Below, in pieces: positions 9,523 through 17,737 of a stretch of DNA of 64,000 nt. Under the pieces are notes generated by a model. The model saw nothing but the letters and a program-made list of their open reading frames with translations, was not told the DNA's origin and did not search any database. The DNA is taken from NCBI GenBank assembly GCA_900129675.1, contig FSRD01000001.1, forward strand, positions 4,205,501-4,269,500, written 5' to 3'. How positions within the stretch are numbered: the stretch's first letter is position 1; the number at the start of each line of letters is the position of its first letter. The position numbers and the translations under genes are program-made. This DNA comes from Bradyrhizobium erythrophlei (GTDB taxonomy: Bacteria > Pseudomonadota > Alphaproteobacteria > Rhizobiales > Xanthobacteraceae).

Positions 9523-9899
9523 CGCCTACCTATAAACTGCCAAATCGAGTTGCGTGGATGGTCGTACTCTTGTTGACTGTGCTCGGTTGCGGTTCGCACT
9601 GTGATTTCAATTTTCGGATTCAAGAGCACGGGCGCACTCGAATTCCAACACGCCAGGACCCCACAAGCACTTCCAACGAATCTTGCCGGTACTCTGTCGC
9701 CAGTAGATGCGGAACTTGACGTCGCCCGGAGGAAACAAGAAAGGTCGACAAACTTCGCTTCGTGTGAGCAGGCACATCTAATCTCGCTTTCGTGCGCCTT
9801 AGTTTTTTCTAACAAATCATTCAGGGCCAAATCCTTGGTGTCTCCGTATCCGACTACGGTTCTCGCATCATTAAGATACATTCTTTCGGAACTAGCCAT
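9495..9899 (-). CDS. Hypothetical protein, doubtful
   Basis: An open frame of 134 codons that overlaps the start of the acyltransferase by 28 bp in another frame. The first half is acidic and looks like a real protein (NDARTVVGYGDTKDLALNDLLEKTK); the second half is not. No family is recognised. It directly adjoins the duplicated promoter segment, so it may be a chimera made by that duplication. Confidence 0.3.
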   Translation of the reverse strand: MASSERMYLNDARTVVGYGDTKDLALNDLLEKTKAHESEIRCACSHEAKFVDLSCFLRATSSSASTGDRVPARFVGSACGVLACWNSSAPVLLNPKIEITVRTATEHSQQEYDHPRNSIWQFIGRRCPASKSDS

Positions 9900-9949
9900 T
9901 GGCCATCCCTAGACCGAGCGAACCCATGAGCACTTTGTCGCTCGCCAGC

Positions 9950-10285
9950 ATGCTGGCGGCAAAGACTTCCATTTCAATTCGGCCTATCGCGTCAATATGT
10001 CGTGTCATGTCATCATCATCGACGCGACGATACCTGACCACAGCTCGGGTCGGTAGCTCCACTTCGGAGGTACCTCGCTCGGAAGCGCGGGCCTCCCGAC
10101 ATCCACCTTTGCGCCCCCGACTACGCAAGTGCGGTCGGTTAGATTGCGGCATAGAATGCGCGCCGCATCTCGACCCGGTTCGGGTCGTACAGCCATCAAA
10201 GGGAGGCGTTGGGCCATGAACGTACAGGAAGTCCAACTCCGCCACTTCACCCCCGAGCGTTCGGTTAAGGGCCAACGGCTTTGAG
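9950..10285. repeat. Copy 2 of the duplicated divergent promoter, with both gene starts
   Basis: Colinear with 2140-2445. On the minus strand it has an echo of the carrier-protein start. On the plus strand it has ATG 10216 followed by NVQEVQLRHFTPE, nearly the dehydrogenase N-terminus (NVQEVQFRNFAPE), but the frame stops after 22 codons. GGTAGCTCC and GGAGGTACC form an inverted repeat at 10052-10074. It now supplies upstream DNA for the aminotransferase gene. Confidence 0.75.
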
Positions 10286-10310
10286 GGCGGGAAACCTTCA
10301 GGAGGCCGTC

Positions 10311-11198
10311 ATGATTTTCAACAGCAAGCCCGTCACCCATTCGCGGACATGGACATTCTTCCAAGGCCAGTGGCACGAGGGCAACGTGCCGATCATGGGG
10401 CCACGCACCCATGGGCTCTGGCTCGGCTCGACGGTGTTCGATGGTGCACGCGCCTTCGAAGGCGTTACGCCCGATCTCGACCGGCATTGCGCCCGCGTCA
10501 ATCAATCCGCGCTCAACTTCGGGCTCAAGCCAATCGTCGATCTCGACACATGGCTGGGTCTGGCGCGCGAAGGCATCGCGCGGTTCCCGGCCAATGCCGA
10601 ACTCTACATCCGTCCCATGTATTGGCCGCAGAATGGCGTCGGCGGCGGCGTGCTCTTCGATCCGGAAACGATGGACTGGTGCCTTTGTATCTACGAAGCG
10701 CCGTTGCCGAAGCCTGTCGGCAGCGCGATCACGCTGTCGCCGTTCCGCAGGCCGACCGCCGAATGCGCGCCGGTCGATGCCAAGGCCGCCTGTCTCTACC
10801 CGAACTGTTCGCGTGCGCTGATCGAGGCCGCCTCGCGTGGCTTCCAGAACTGCCTGATGCTGGACATGCTCGGCAATGTCGCGGAGTTCGGCAATGCCAA
10901 CGTGTTCATGGCGAAGGATGGTGCCGTCTACACGCCGGCGCCGAACGGCACCTTCCTGAACGGCATCACCCGCCAGCGGGTGATCGAGCTCTTGCGCGGC
11001 GAGGGCGTCATCGTGATAGAGGCCACGCTGCGCTATGCCGATTTCCTCGCCGCGGACGAAATCTTTTCGACCGGCAATTTCGCCAAGGTCGCGCCAGTGA
11101 TCCGGATCGACGACCGGCAGCTCACGCCCGGGCCCTTCTATGCGCGCGCGCGGAAGCTGTATTGGGATTTCGCGCACGCGGTGAAGCTTGCGGCGTGA
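10311..11198 (+). CDS. Class IV aminotransferase (branched-chain type)
   Basis: 295 residues of fold-type IV PLP enzymes (IlvE family). The start at 10311 has a strong AGGAGG five bases upstream. Visible landmarks are GLWLGSTVFDGARAFEG, the region VDAKAACLYPNCSRAL that carries the PLP lysine, LDMLGNVAEFGNANVF and GTFLNGITRQRVIELL. It would move an amino group between a 2-oxo acid and glutamate. Its stop overlaps the next start (ATGA), so it is coupled to an acetolactate-synthase-like gene; the pair could make or use an unusual branched 2-oxo acid (inference). Symbol not assigned because the substrate is open. Confidence 0.85.
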   Translation: MIFNSKPVTHSRTWTFFQGQWHEGNVPIMGPRTHGLWLGSTVFDGARAFEGVTPDLDRHCARVNQSALNFGLKPIVDLDTWLGLAREGIARFPANAELYIRPMYWPQNGVGGGVLFDPETMDWCLCIYEAPLPKPVGSAITLSPFRRPTAECAPVDAKAACLYPNCSRALIEAASRGFQNCLMLDMLGNVAEFGNANVFMAKDGAVYTPAPNGTFLNGITRQRVIELLRGEGVIVIEATLRYADFLAADEIFSTGNFAKVAPVIRIDDRQLTPGPFYARARKLYWDFAHAVKLAA

Positions 11199-12877
11199 TG
11201 GTGATGAACCTCCAACCGAGATTGTGTCGCATGGCTTTTCGGGTCGCCGATCTAATCGTGGATTCTCTGATTGCGCACGGCGTCGACCGGGCATTTAGCG
11301 TGCCCGGCGAAAGCTTTCTTGCGCTCCTGGACGCTCTGTATGAACGCGACGAGATCGATCTCGTGACTTGCCGCCACGAGGGAAGCGCGAGCCTTGCCGC
11401 AGTTGCCGACGCCAAGCTCACCGGCAGGGCGGGCGTTGTGATGGTAAGCCGCGGACCGGGCGCATCCAACGCGGCGCTTGGCCTGCATGTGGCTTCCCAG
11501 GAGGCCATACCCCTCGTATTGCTGGTTGGTCAGGTTGACACGCCGAACCTGAATCGTGACGCAGTGCAGGAGATCGACACCGGGCGGGCGTTCAGCGGCC
11601 TCATTAAGTGGTCCACCAGAATAGATTCAGCGGCCCAGGTGCCCGAGATGATGGCGCGCGCATTTTCCGTGGCGCTTGGCGGCACGCCCGGGCCGGTGGT
11701 GATCGAGCTTCCTCAAGACGTTCTCGAGATGGAGGCCGGTCTGCTCTCCGCCAGGGTTCACGGCGTTGCGCGAGCCGAGCCCAGTCGCGCCGCCGTAGAG
11801 CAGGCGGCCGCCTTGGTTGGCGAGGCGGAGCGGCCGATTCTGCTTGTCGGAGGAGAGTGTCGAACTGCGGAATTTCGCGAGGATCTGATTGCGGTGAGCG
11901 AGCGCTGGAATGTGCCGGTCGCGGCCACCTTCAAGATGCAAGATCAGTTTCCGAACGATCACCGGCTCTGGATTGGGCAGCTTGGCTTCTTCACTTCGCC
12001 AGCGCATGTTGGGCTCTTTGAGCGAGCGGATCTGATCGTTGCGATCGGAACGCGGCTCGGCGACTTGTCTACTCTGGGATTTCGGTTTCCGCGACAATCG
12101 CCGACGCCGCAGCCTCTGGTTCACATCTACCCCGATCCGAATGCGATCGGGACTCACTTCCATACGGATCTTCCGATCGTCGCGTCGGCGCATGCCTTCC
12201 TGATATCCTGGCTCGACGTGCCGGTCGTCTCACGCGAGCGCGCGGGTTGGATCGAAGCCGTGTCGAAAGCTCGGGAGGCGGTGCACGCATGGCCCGAGCA
12301 GCGCATCCCCAGCGCGGATGTCCTGGGGCATGCGGTTGCGGCCGTCGCAAAGCGTTTCCGAGCAGATGGTATCGTGACGACCGACTCCGGCAACTTCGCC
12401 GCCTGGGTACACCGTATATTCCGCTTCAAGCCGTCGGCCCGACTGCTCGGCTCGGCCTGCGGCGCGATGGGCAGTGGTGTTCCTTCTGCATTGAGCGCGA
12501 GCCTTCGTCATCCGAATCGTCAGGTAATCGCGTTTTGCGGAGACGGCGGTTTCCTGATGACCGGGAACGAGTTGGCAACTGCAGTTGCCCGCCGGCTCAA
12601 TATCAAGATCGTCATCTCCAACAACCAGTCGTACGGGACCATCCGTTCGCATCAGGAAAAAGCATTTCCGAAACGTCCCTGGGGTACGGACCTGTCCAAC
12701 CCTGACTTTGCGGCCCTTGCCCGCGCATTCGGCGCGCAGGGCTATACGATCACGAACGCCGCGCAAGCGGCCGAGATCGTCGCGGACGCAATGTCGGCTA
12801 AGGGTCCCGTGGTGATCGAAGTTCGATCTGATGTACGCCAAACACTCGATCGATCCCTCGCTGCGGTATCGGGCTGA
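11198..12877 (+). CDS. Thiamine-diphosphate enzyme, acetolactate synthase large-subunit-like
   Basis: 559 residues with the three-domain ThDP layout. The activating glutamate is in CRHEGSASLAAVADA. The central domain runs around residues 200-330. The ThDP/Mg site is GDGGFLMTGNELATA followed by ISNNQSYG. The start at 11198 overlaps the aminotransferase stop by the usual ATGA; ATG 11231 is an alternative. No small regulatory subunit is encoded beside it, which argues for a catabolic or specialised carboligase or decarboxylase over the housekeeping IlvB. A perfect 14-bp palindrome follows 4 bp after the stop. Confidence 0.85.
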   Translation: MVMNLQPRLCRMAFRVADLIVDSLIAHGVDRAFSVPGESFLALLDALYERDEIDLVTCRHEGSASLAAVADAKLTGRAGVVMVSRGPGASNAALGLHVASQEAIPLVLLVGQVDTPNLNRDAVQEIDTGRAFSGLIKWSTRIDSAAQVPEMMARAFSVALGGTPGPVVIELPQDVLEMEAGLLSARVHGVARAEPSRAAVEQAAALVGEAERPILLVGGECRTAEFREDLIAVSERWNVPVAATFKMQDQFPNDHRLWIGQLGFFTSPAHVGLFERADLIVAIGTRLGDLSTLGFRFPRQSPTPQPLVHIYPDPNAIGTHFHTDLPIVASAHAFLISWLDVPVVSRERAGWIEAVSKAREAVHAWPEQRIPSADVLGHAVAAVAKRFRADGIVTTDSGNFAAWVHRIFRFKPSARLLGSACGAMGSGVPSALSASLRHPNRQVIAFCGDGGFLMTGNELATAVARRLNIKIVISNNQSYGTIRSHQEKAFPKRPWGTDLSNPDFAALARAFGAQGYTITNAAQAAEIVADAMSAKGPVVIEVRSDVRQTLDRSLAAVSG

Positions 12878-12881
12878 TGCC

Positions 12882-12895
12882 TCAGAGCGCTCTGA
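12882..12895. terminator. Palindrome after the ThDP gene
   Basis: TCAGAGCGCTCTGA is a perfect inverted repeat just beyond the stop codon at 12877. It has no loop and no T-run, so it could be a weak terminator or a protein site. Confidence 0.3.
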
Positions 12896-13079
12896 TAGTC
12901 TGAACTTTCACTGGTGAAGCATGAACGCGCCGGCAGTCATCGATTTGAAGCAGGCTTCCTCGTGAATTGGAACCGTCTGTTTCAAAAAGGCCGCGGGCGT
13001 GTCTTCGCGCCGCGGTTTGTCGGTTCCAAGATTCGCCTCGATCGCCAACGCTCGCCATCAGTTCGAATCGCAAAATCAT

Positions 13080-13590
13080 GCGTGAAGGAACTTTGAGCAG
13101 TTCATGGCATCGATCGGACTCGATCCCCTGCAGCCTACTAACCCAAAAGGGGTACCCCCATGCGAGTCATAGGAATTCCCATCAGCGGAGGGGTGATTGC
13201 AGATGGGTCGCACGGACATTCTCAATGGGGAAGTTAATACCGCCTGCGACATCGCGGGCACGACACGGACCGATTCGGAGAAGACGCAGAAGACAATAGG
13301 GCACTTCCCATGCAGGGACGATCCGCGGCCCTGTGGATGGCAGCGGCTATGCTCGCGATGACATGGATGTCGTAAACGCGGCGTTCCGCGGATCAAGCGC
13401 GACACCTGTCGGATGCGCAACACGCGACGGCTGCCCGCAATCTCGCTTTTGATGGGAGGCGATGGCGAGTTCGAGGCGTTGCCGCCGAGCCGAGGCGGCA
13501 ACGACAAATCGGTGCAGGTTGCGCGAGCGACGGCGAGCGATATGGAAGCGCCGTTGCAGTCTTCGGAACAGGAACGCCGCGGGGCGGAGA
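13080..13590 (+). pseudogene. Truncated, degenerate copy of the coiled-coil gene (5' region and N-terminus)
   Basis: This stretch is colinear with 17560-18130. It shares the CCCAAAAGGGG element, the ribosome site before ATGGGTCG, CGACATCGCGGGCACG, the TGGATGGC...GCTATGCTCGCGATGACATGG signal-peptide coding part, and the segment that encodes LPPSRGGNDKSVQVA. Frames are broken several times: the protein cannot be read through, and TAA follows the signal-peptide part. It ends where homology meets the antisense deacetylase remnant. It is non-functional and marks a past duplication or rearrangement of the locus. Confidence 0.8.
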
Positions 13591-14203
13591 CTGGATTACC
13601 TTGGTCAAGGCGAGCGTCCTATTGTGCAAGTCGGGACAGTGGAACCAGATGCCCATCGCATCGATCGTAACCGTGTCTTCCGAGCAAAATATTTCGCGCA
13701 AACCCAGCCTCCACGATTCCAGCGTTCGCGTCAGGGCGCCAGTAGGAACGTACATCATGAAAGGTGCGTTGTTTTTCTCGAGGATTGGAAGCGCGGTCGA
13801 CACATTTGTCTCGGTAGCCGTCGTCAAAGGTAGGCACCGCATAGTGGCGCGGGCGGGGATCCGTGGCCAATCGCTCGAGACATGCCTCGAGACTGACGAT
13901 CTCCCATCCTTCTTGCCGCAGCCAATTGAGTGAATATTCAAAAAGGGCAACTGACGTGCCGGTCATCAATTCCGAGCGACAATCTTGCTGAACTTCATGG
14001 AACATCAGGATAACTGCCCTGCCAGCAAAAATCCTGCGGAGAGCCAGCGTCAGTCCAGACCAAAGAGCCGCGTGGAATATGCCGGTTTTGAGAAGCTGTT
14101 TTATCCTAAGCCGCCAAGAAACACACCGCTCGCCCTGGAGAGTTGACCGCACATGTCTGATGGATTTGTTTCGTACGCGGCCTGCGGCCAAGGCTTTCTT
14201 CAA
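13590..14203 (-). pseudogene. Polysaccharide deacetylase, frameshifted and truncated
   Basis: The N-terminal frame has ILMFHEVQQD, then YSLNWLRQEGWEIVSLE and the NodB-type metal motif TFDDGYRD at about 13805. Right after this motif the reading frame is lost; it continues in another frame as ALPILEKNNAPFMMYVPTGA and later MGIWFHCPDL. The 3' half is absent, because homology to the coiled-coil gene begins there. The family removes N- or O-acetyl groups from EPS. It was the third gene of a leftward operon whose other two members are also broken. Confidence 0.8.
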
Positions 14204-14209
14204 AAAAGC

Positions 14210-14760
14210 TCTTCTTCAAAATGGCCCGTCGAGAGCGAAGTGTCAGGACATGCAACGCCTTTGCAAGGACGGAGATTGCAAGGCGTATCCAGACCATCAA
14301 GAATGGAGCAGAATCGTTCCATTTGAACCAGGCAAATTCTTTTGGCCCCTTGAATGATCGCCACCAGTCTCTGACCGAGAGTTCGCGACGCAAGAGGTGG
14401 TGCATGCTGGTCAGGCAATCATGGGCTCGACGACAAACACTCGTCCATCGGTCTGTGGAGACCTCCGCACGGACTGGCCCGTGAGATCGCGATAGAGCGC
14501 TCTCGCAACATCAATTCTCTCGCTATGCTCGAACAATCGAAACTGAGCGCCGATGCGCGGGTTGAAGTCCAGAAGCTTGCATCTCGTCTATCGAATCGAT
14601 AGTCGATTTCCATTATGCCCGCATAAATAACTGTATAGACTGGAACGCCCAACATCCTCAGACTTCGGACTATGCCAAGGCCGCCATGATTAACCACATA
14701 GCGGCCCGTCTTCAGAATGAGGACCGGAAAGGGCGCCAGACCATCGTTCACGTTCGTCAT
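14210..14760 (-). pseudogene. ATP-grasp family protein, internally deleted
   Basis: From ATG 14760 the frame reads FPVLILKTGRYVVNHGGLGI then VRSLRMLGVPVYTV, the start of an EPS-locus ATP-grasp protein. It then jumps straight to the late motif GIMEIDYRFDR, so most of the ATP-binding core is deleted. The remaining C-terminal parts lie in three frames (DFNPRIGAQFRLFEHSERI, then SVRDWWRSFKGPKEFAWF). Intact relatives are over 350 residues. The start lies 4 bp after the oxidoreductase stop, which shows the former operon. Confidence 0.75.
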
Positions 14761-14764
14761 TGCC

Positions 14765-16060
14765 TCAAGCGGTTCGATCGCGTGCGGGAGCAAGTCTGAC
14801 AAGAATGGACGAGCGAGAACGGCGTTGCTCACGCGCAATATCGCCGGAAATGCGCCGGGCCGCATAGTGAGTGCCCCATAGGAACCGCATCACCGGTCCG
14901 AAATTGTCCGCACTGGCCAGGCCAGTGAAATAGAGGCCCGAAACGGAGGACTCGAAGCTAGGCGACAGCGAAGGGGCCTGTTGCACGCAGCGCAAGTCGG
15001 ATATCAGTTTCCGACTGAGAAATGGAAGCGATCCAACAGCAAAGCGATACCCAGTTGCGGCAATGACGTGGTCTGCGGTCAGATCGTGCGACGTTCCATC
15101 TGGTCCATCGACGTGCAGCACTGCCTTGCCGCATTTCGCTTCGACTCCTCGCACGCTATGACCGAGCAGGATCGGCATACGGCCCACAATCCGCTCTCTG
15201 AGCCACCACGCACCTGCGGGGCCAAGCACCGGTGCACGCTTCCAGCGACGTGGCCCGTAAGGCCGCACCCTGTCGATGCGTATTTCCTCGGGCAGGTGAT
15301 AGAACAGCATGGGAGCGTTGGCGCAGAACCACGTCTCAAGTCCACCTCCCAGTGGCGACGCTGGTCGGCGCACCCGTTGCCATAGCGATCGTGGCCCCGG
15401 TGCCGGGACGCTATTCTACTCGATTGATGACCGCCGAATGAGCAGGCTTACCCTCGCTTGTCCCTCGTTCAAGAGAGCCGCCGGTTCGAGCGCCGATTGA
15501 CCGCCGCCGATGACGACGACGAACCGCCCTTTGAATTTGCTTAGATCGTGGTGGTTGCTGCTGTGCGACAGCAATTCCGCAGGCAACTCCGCCAGCGCAG
15601 AGGGAATGTACGCGGCGTGCGACAGACCAGTTGCGACAACCACCCTGGTGGCTCTTACTTCTTCACCCGTGGCAAGCCGCAACTCAAACCTATTGGATTG
15701 TCGATCCAGCATGGTGACCAACACCTCTTCAACCATGGGGACAAGGTGCTGTTGAAACGATAATGCGTATTGGGTGAATGTTTCGAGCGACACCGGTGCA
15801 CTTCCGTAGGGCAGCGCTGCCTCGCCACAGAACTGCTGCAGAGTGTAGCGCCCGGTCGGATCCGAAAGGCTCGAAGCGAATCCCTCAGACTTGAGGAACA
15901 TGCCTTCATCTGCGTTCGCCAGCGATTCATCGGTGAGCCAAAGATACGGAACTCCACGCCACAAGACCGCAAGTAAGCCGCAACCGACGAGCCAAATGGC
16001 CCAGCGTCAATGATGGCTACCGGCAGATCGGATACCTTGCCATTTTTTGCGCCTCCCGGT
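14765..16060 (-). pseudogene. FAD-dependent oxidoreductase, one frameshift and one amber codon
   Basis: A flavoprotein monooxygenase-like gene. The dinucleotide motif is DAGPFGSSVAAYLRSCG, the second is VVVIGGGQSALEPAALL, and the late part has DHVIAATGYRFAVGSLPFL. The frame shifts near 15905 (MNRW to ADEGMFLKSEG). A TAG codon at 15416-15418 stands where relatives have Trp; the frame is otherwise open on both sides of it. The first glycine of GxGxxG is Asp here. It belonged to an operon with the ATP-grasp and deacetylase genes. Damage is light, so inactivation may be recent. Confidence 0.8.
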
Positions 16061-16180
16061 TGGGCCTTCACCGACGTTGCAACTCGGATAGTTGCATGCG
16101 GCGGCAAAAAAAGAAAAAAGAGAGATGCGCTGCCCATTGCTGATGAAGTGCTTCGCCCAAGCAACTGCGGACCGGCTACT

Positions 16181-16212
16181 CACTCGTAGGTACCTCCGAA
16201 TTCGAGGCCTCC
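16181..16212. promoter_or_regulatory. Inverted repeat upstream of the decayed operon
   Basis: GTAGGTACCTCCGAATTCGA continuing to GGCCTCC holds CCTCCGAATTCGAGG, a near-palindrome. It lies about 120 bp upstream of the oxidoreductase remnant and between two formerly divergent genes. It shares TACCTCC/GGAGGTA with sites near 2257 and 10066. Confidence 0.35.
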
Positions 16213-16324
16213 AATGGACAGCTTTCTGGTAGCATCTCTCGGTGTTGCGCGCTTCGACCTGCTCGGCGCAGAGAATCCCTGTTCTCCCGGAGCGAGTCGC
16301 CAGCTCTGACGAAGTTTGGCGAAG

Positions 16325-16372
16325 TCATCTTGTCGTCCTTTCATCTTGTCGTCCTTTCATCTTGTCGTCCTT
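16325..16372. repeat. Three exact 16-bp tandem repeats
   Basis: TCATCTTGTCGTCCTT occurs three times head to tail and stops 1 bp before the ATG of the glycosyltransferase stub. It replaces the region where its ribosome site should be. Confidence 0.9.
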
Positions 16373-16373
16373 A

Positions 16374-16660
16374 ATGAAGTATTGGTTGCCAATAAATTTC
16401 TCTTCAGCAACGGTGGCGCAGAGGCCGTGTTGTTTCAGGAAAGGGTGTTCCTGACGAACACCGGGACAGAAGTCATCGACTTCGCGATGCAGCATGACGG
16501 AATATCCAGTGGCCGCACACGCCGCATTTTGTGTTTCGCCAGGATTTCGGAGCGGTGGCCGTTTCGCCAAGACAAGATAAGGAGCGCGCTCTCGTTGATC
16601 CAGTCACGCGAGACCGTGAGCAAACCTGCATCGCTGATCGAGGAAACACCAATCGGCTTG
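16374..16660 (+). pseudogene. Glycosyltransferase family 4, N-terminal stub
   Basis: After ATG 16374 a frameshift in the first codons leads into VLVANKFLFSNGGAEAVLFQ, the conserved start of a GT4 family found in EPS loci. Later come IDFAMQHDG and IRSALSLIQSRETVSK. Homology ends after SLIEETP, at about residue 95 of a normal 380-400. The rest of the gene, including the whole donor-binding domain, is missing. It was divergent from the decayed oxidoreductase operon. Confidence 0.75.
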
Positions 16661-16757
16661 GACAGGCCATCGGTGCGGCGCCATTAGAATTATTGCCGAA
16701 GATGGGCCGAAAGCGGCTACAAAGTGAGGCCTCAATTTGCGCTCTCAGGTGTGGAAC

Positions 16758-17162
16758 ATGCGGTTTGAAGAAAGAAACATCAGGCTCCTGGAACAATTCG
16801 TTCGTTTCTGCGCAATTGGTTTTGCATTGACCTTGGTGATATTGACGATCGTACCGGCCGCAGAACGGCCCGAGACCGGTCTCCAGCACGACGTTGAACA
16901 TTTCGGAGCATTCTCGCTTCTCGGCCTCCTGTTCGCTTTCGGATTCCGGGCCGAAGCAAGGTCCATGCTGCTCGGTTCAATAGCATTCGCGGCATTCATT
17001 GAAGGCACGCAGATCCCGCTGCCGACGCGGCATGCTCGCCTGGAGGATTTTCTGGTCGATGCGGTGGGACTTTGCGCGGGTATCTTAATCGCACGGCTGG
17101 TCTCGCGAAGTTACCTCCGGCTGTCTTTGACGAAGGATGGTTTTCGAGCGCCCGTTGAGTAA
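16758..17162 (+). CDS. VanZ-like membrane protein
   Basis: 134 residues with several hydrophobic helices (FCAIGFALTLVILTIVPA, FGAFSLLGLLFAFGF, SMLLGSIAFAAFIEGTQ, FLVDAVGLCAGILIARLV). The segment DVEHFGAFSLLGLLFAFGF followed by EGTQIPLPTRHARLEDFLVDA matches the VanZ-like family (H-F-x-x-F, E-x-x-Q, R-x-x-x-x-D-x-x-x-N/D). Its function in EPS loci is unknown. The start may be 16758 or 16737. It is intact although its left neighbours are pseudogenes. Confidence 0.7.
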   Translation: MRFEERNIRLLEQFVRFCAIGFALTLVILTIVPAAERPETGLQHDVEHFGAFSLLGLLFAFGFRAEARSMLLGSIAFAAFIEGTQIPLPTRHARLEDFLVDAVGLCAGILIARLVSRSYLRLSLTKDGFRAPVE

Positions 17163-17737
17163 GCCATCACCTCTCGTTTGATCCCGGAGTCGTCGGTCTG
17201 ACATGCGAATAACGAATAACAATGGTTGGTACCGGCTACTTGGCCTCGTATCCCGCGCCGCGACGATCGTTTTCTCTGACGTCAAGAGCGCCGCCTCGCT
17301 CCAGTCATTTGAACCGCTGGGGTCGACGCGCGGCAGCGGGCCTCCTTTTGGACAAAGTGGCCCTGGTAGCTACATTCGATCTATGCGCATCGCGGCTCGA
17401 TTCGGAACTGCCGCCGCCGGGCGGGCCAAACAGGAGCGATTTTGCGCCATGCAGGGGGGCAAAATTGCACGCTGGATGACACCAATTCCAGGAACCGCCG
17501 CGACCGCGCGTTCCTGAATGACCCCACCCCGCTGCCCGGCGATCAATTCAAATCATGAAGTCATTCAGAAGGGAACTTCGAGCAGTTCACGCCTTCCGTG
17601 ATCGGTCACAATCCGCCGCCGGCTAACCCAAAAGGGGGGGGGGGGATCCCCCATGGGAGTAATAGGATTCGCGCACGGACGGCGCGCATAATGATGCGTC
17701 TGAACACGCCGTATCGCCATGCGACGGGAGAGTGCAG
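17163..17737. promoter_or_regulatory. Intergenic leader with a 12-G run before the coiled-coil gene
   Basis: No convincing gene lies here. CCCAAAA followed by 12 Gs (17634-17645) and ATCCCCC sits about 95 bp upstream of the start codon. The degenerate copy at 13143 has only four Gs at the same place. A GGGAGAG ribosome site precedes ATG 17738. The G-run sits where its length could change promoter spacing or message structure. Confidence 0.5.
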
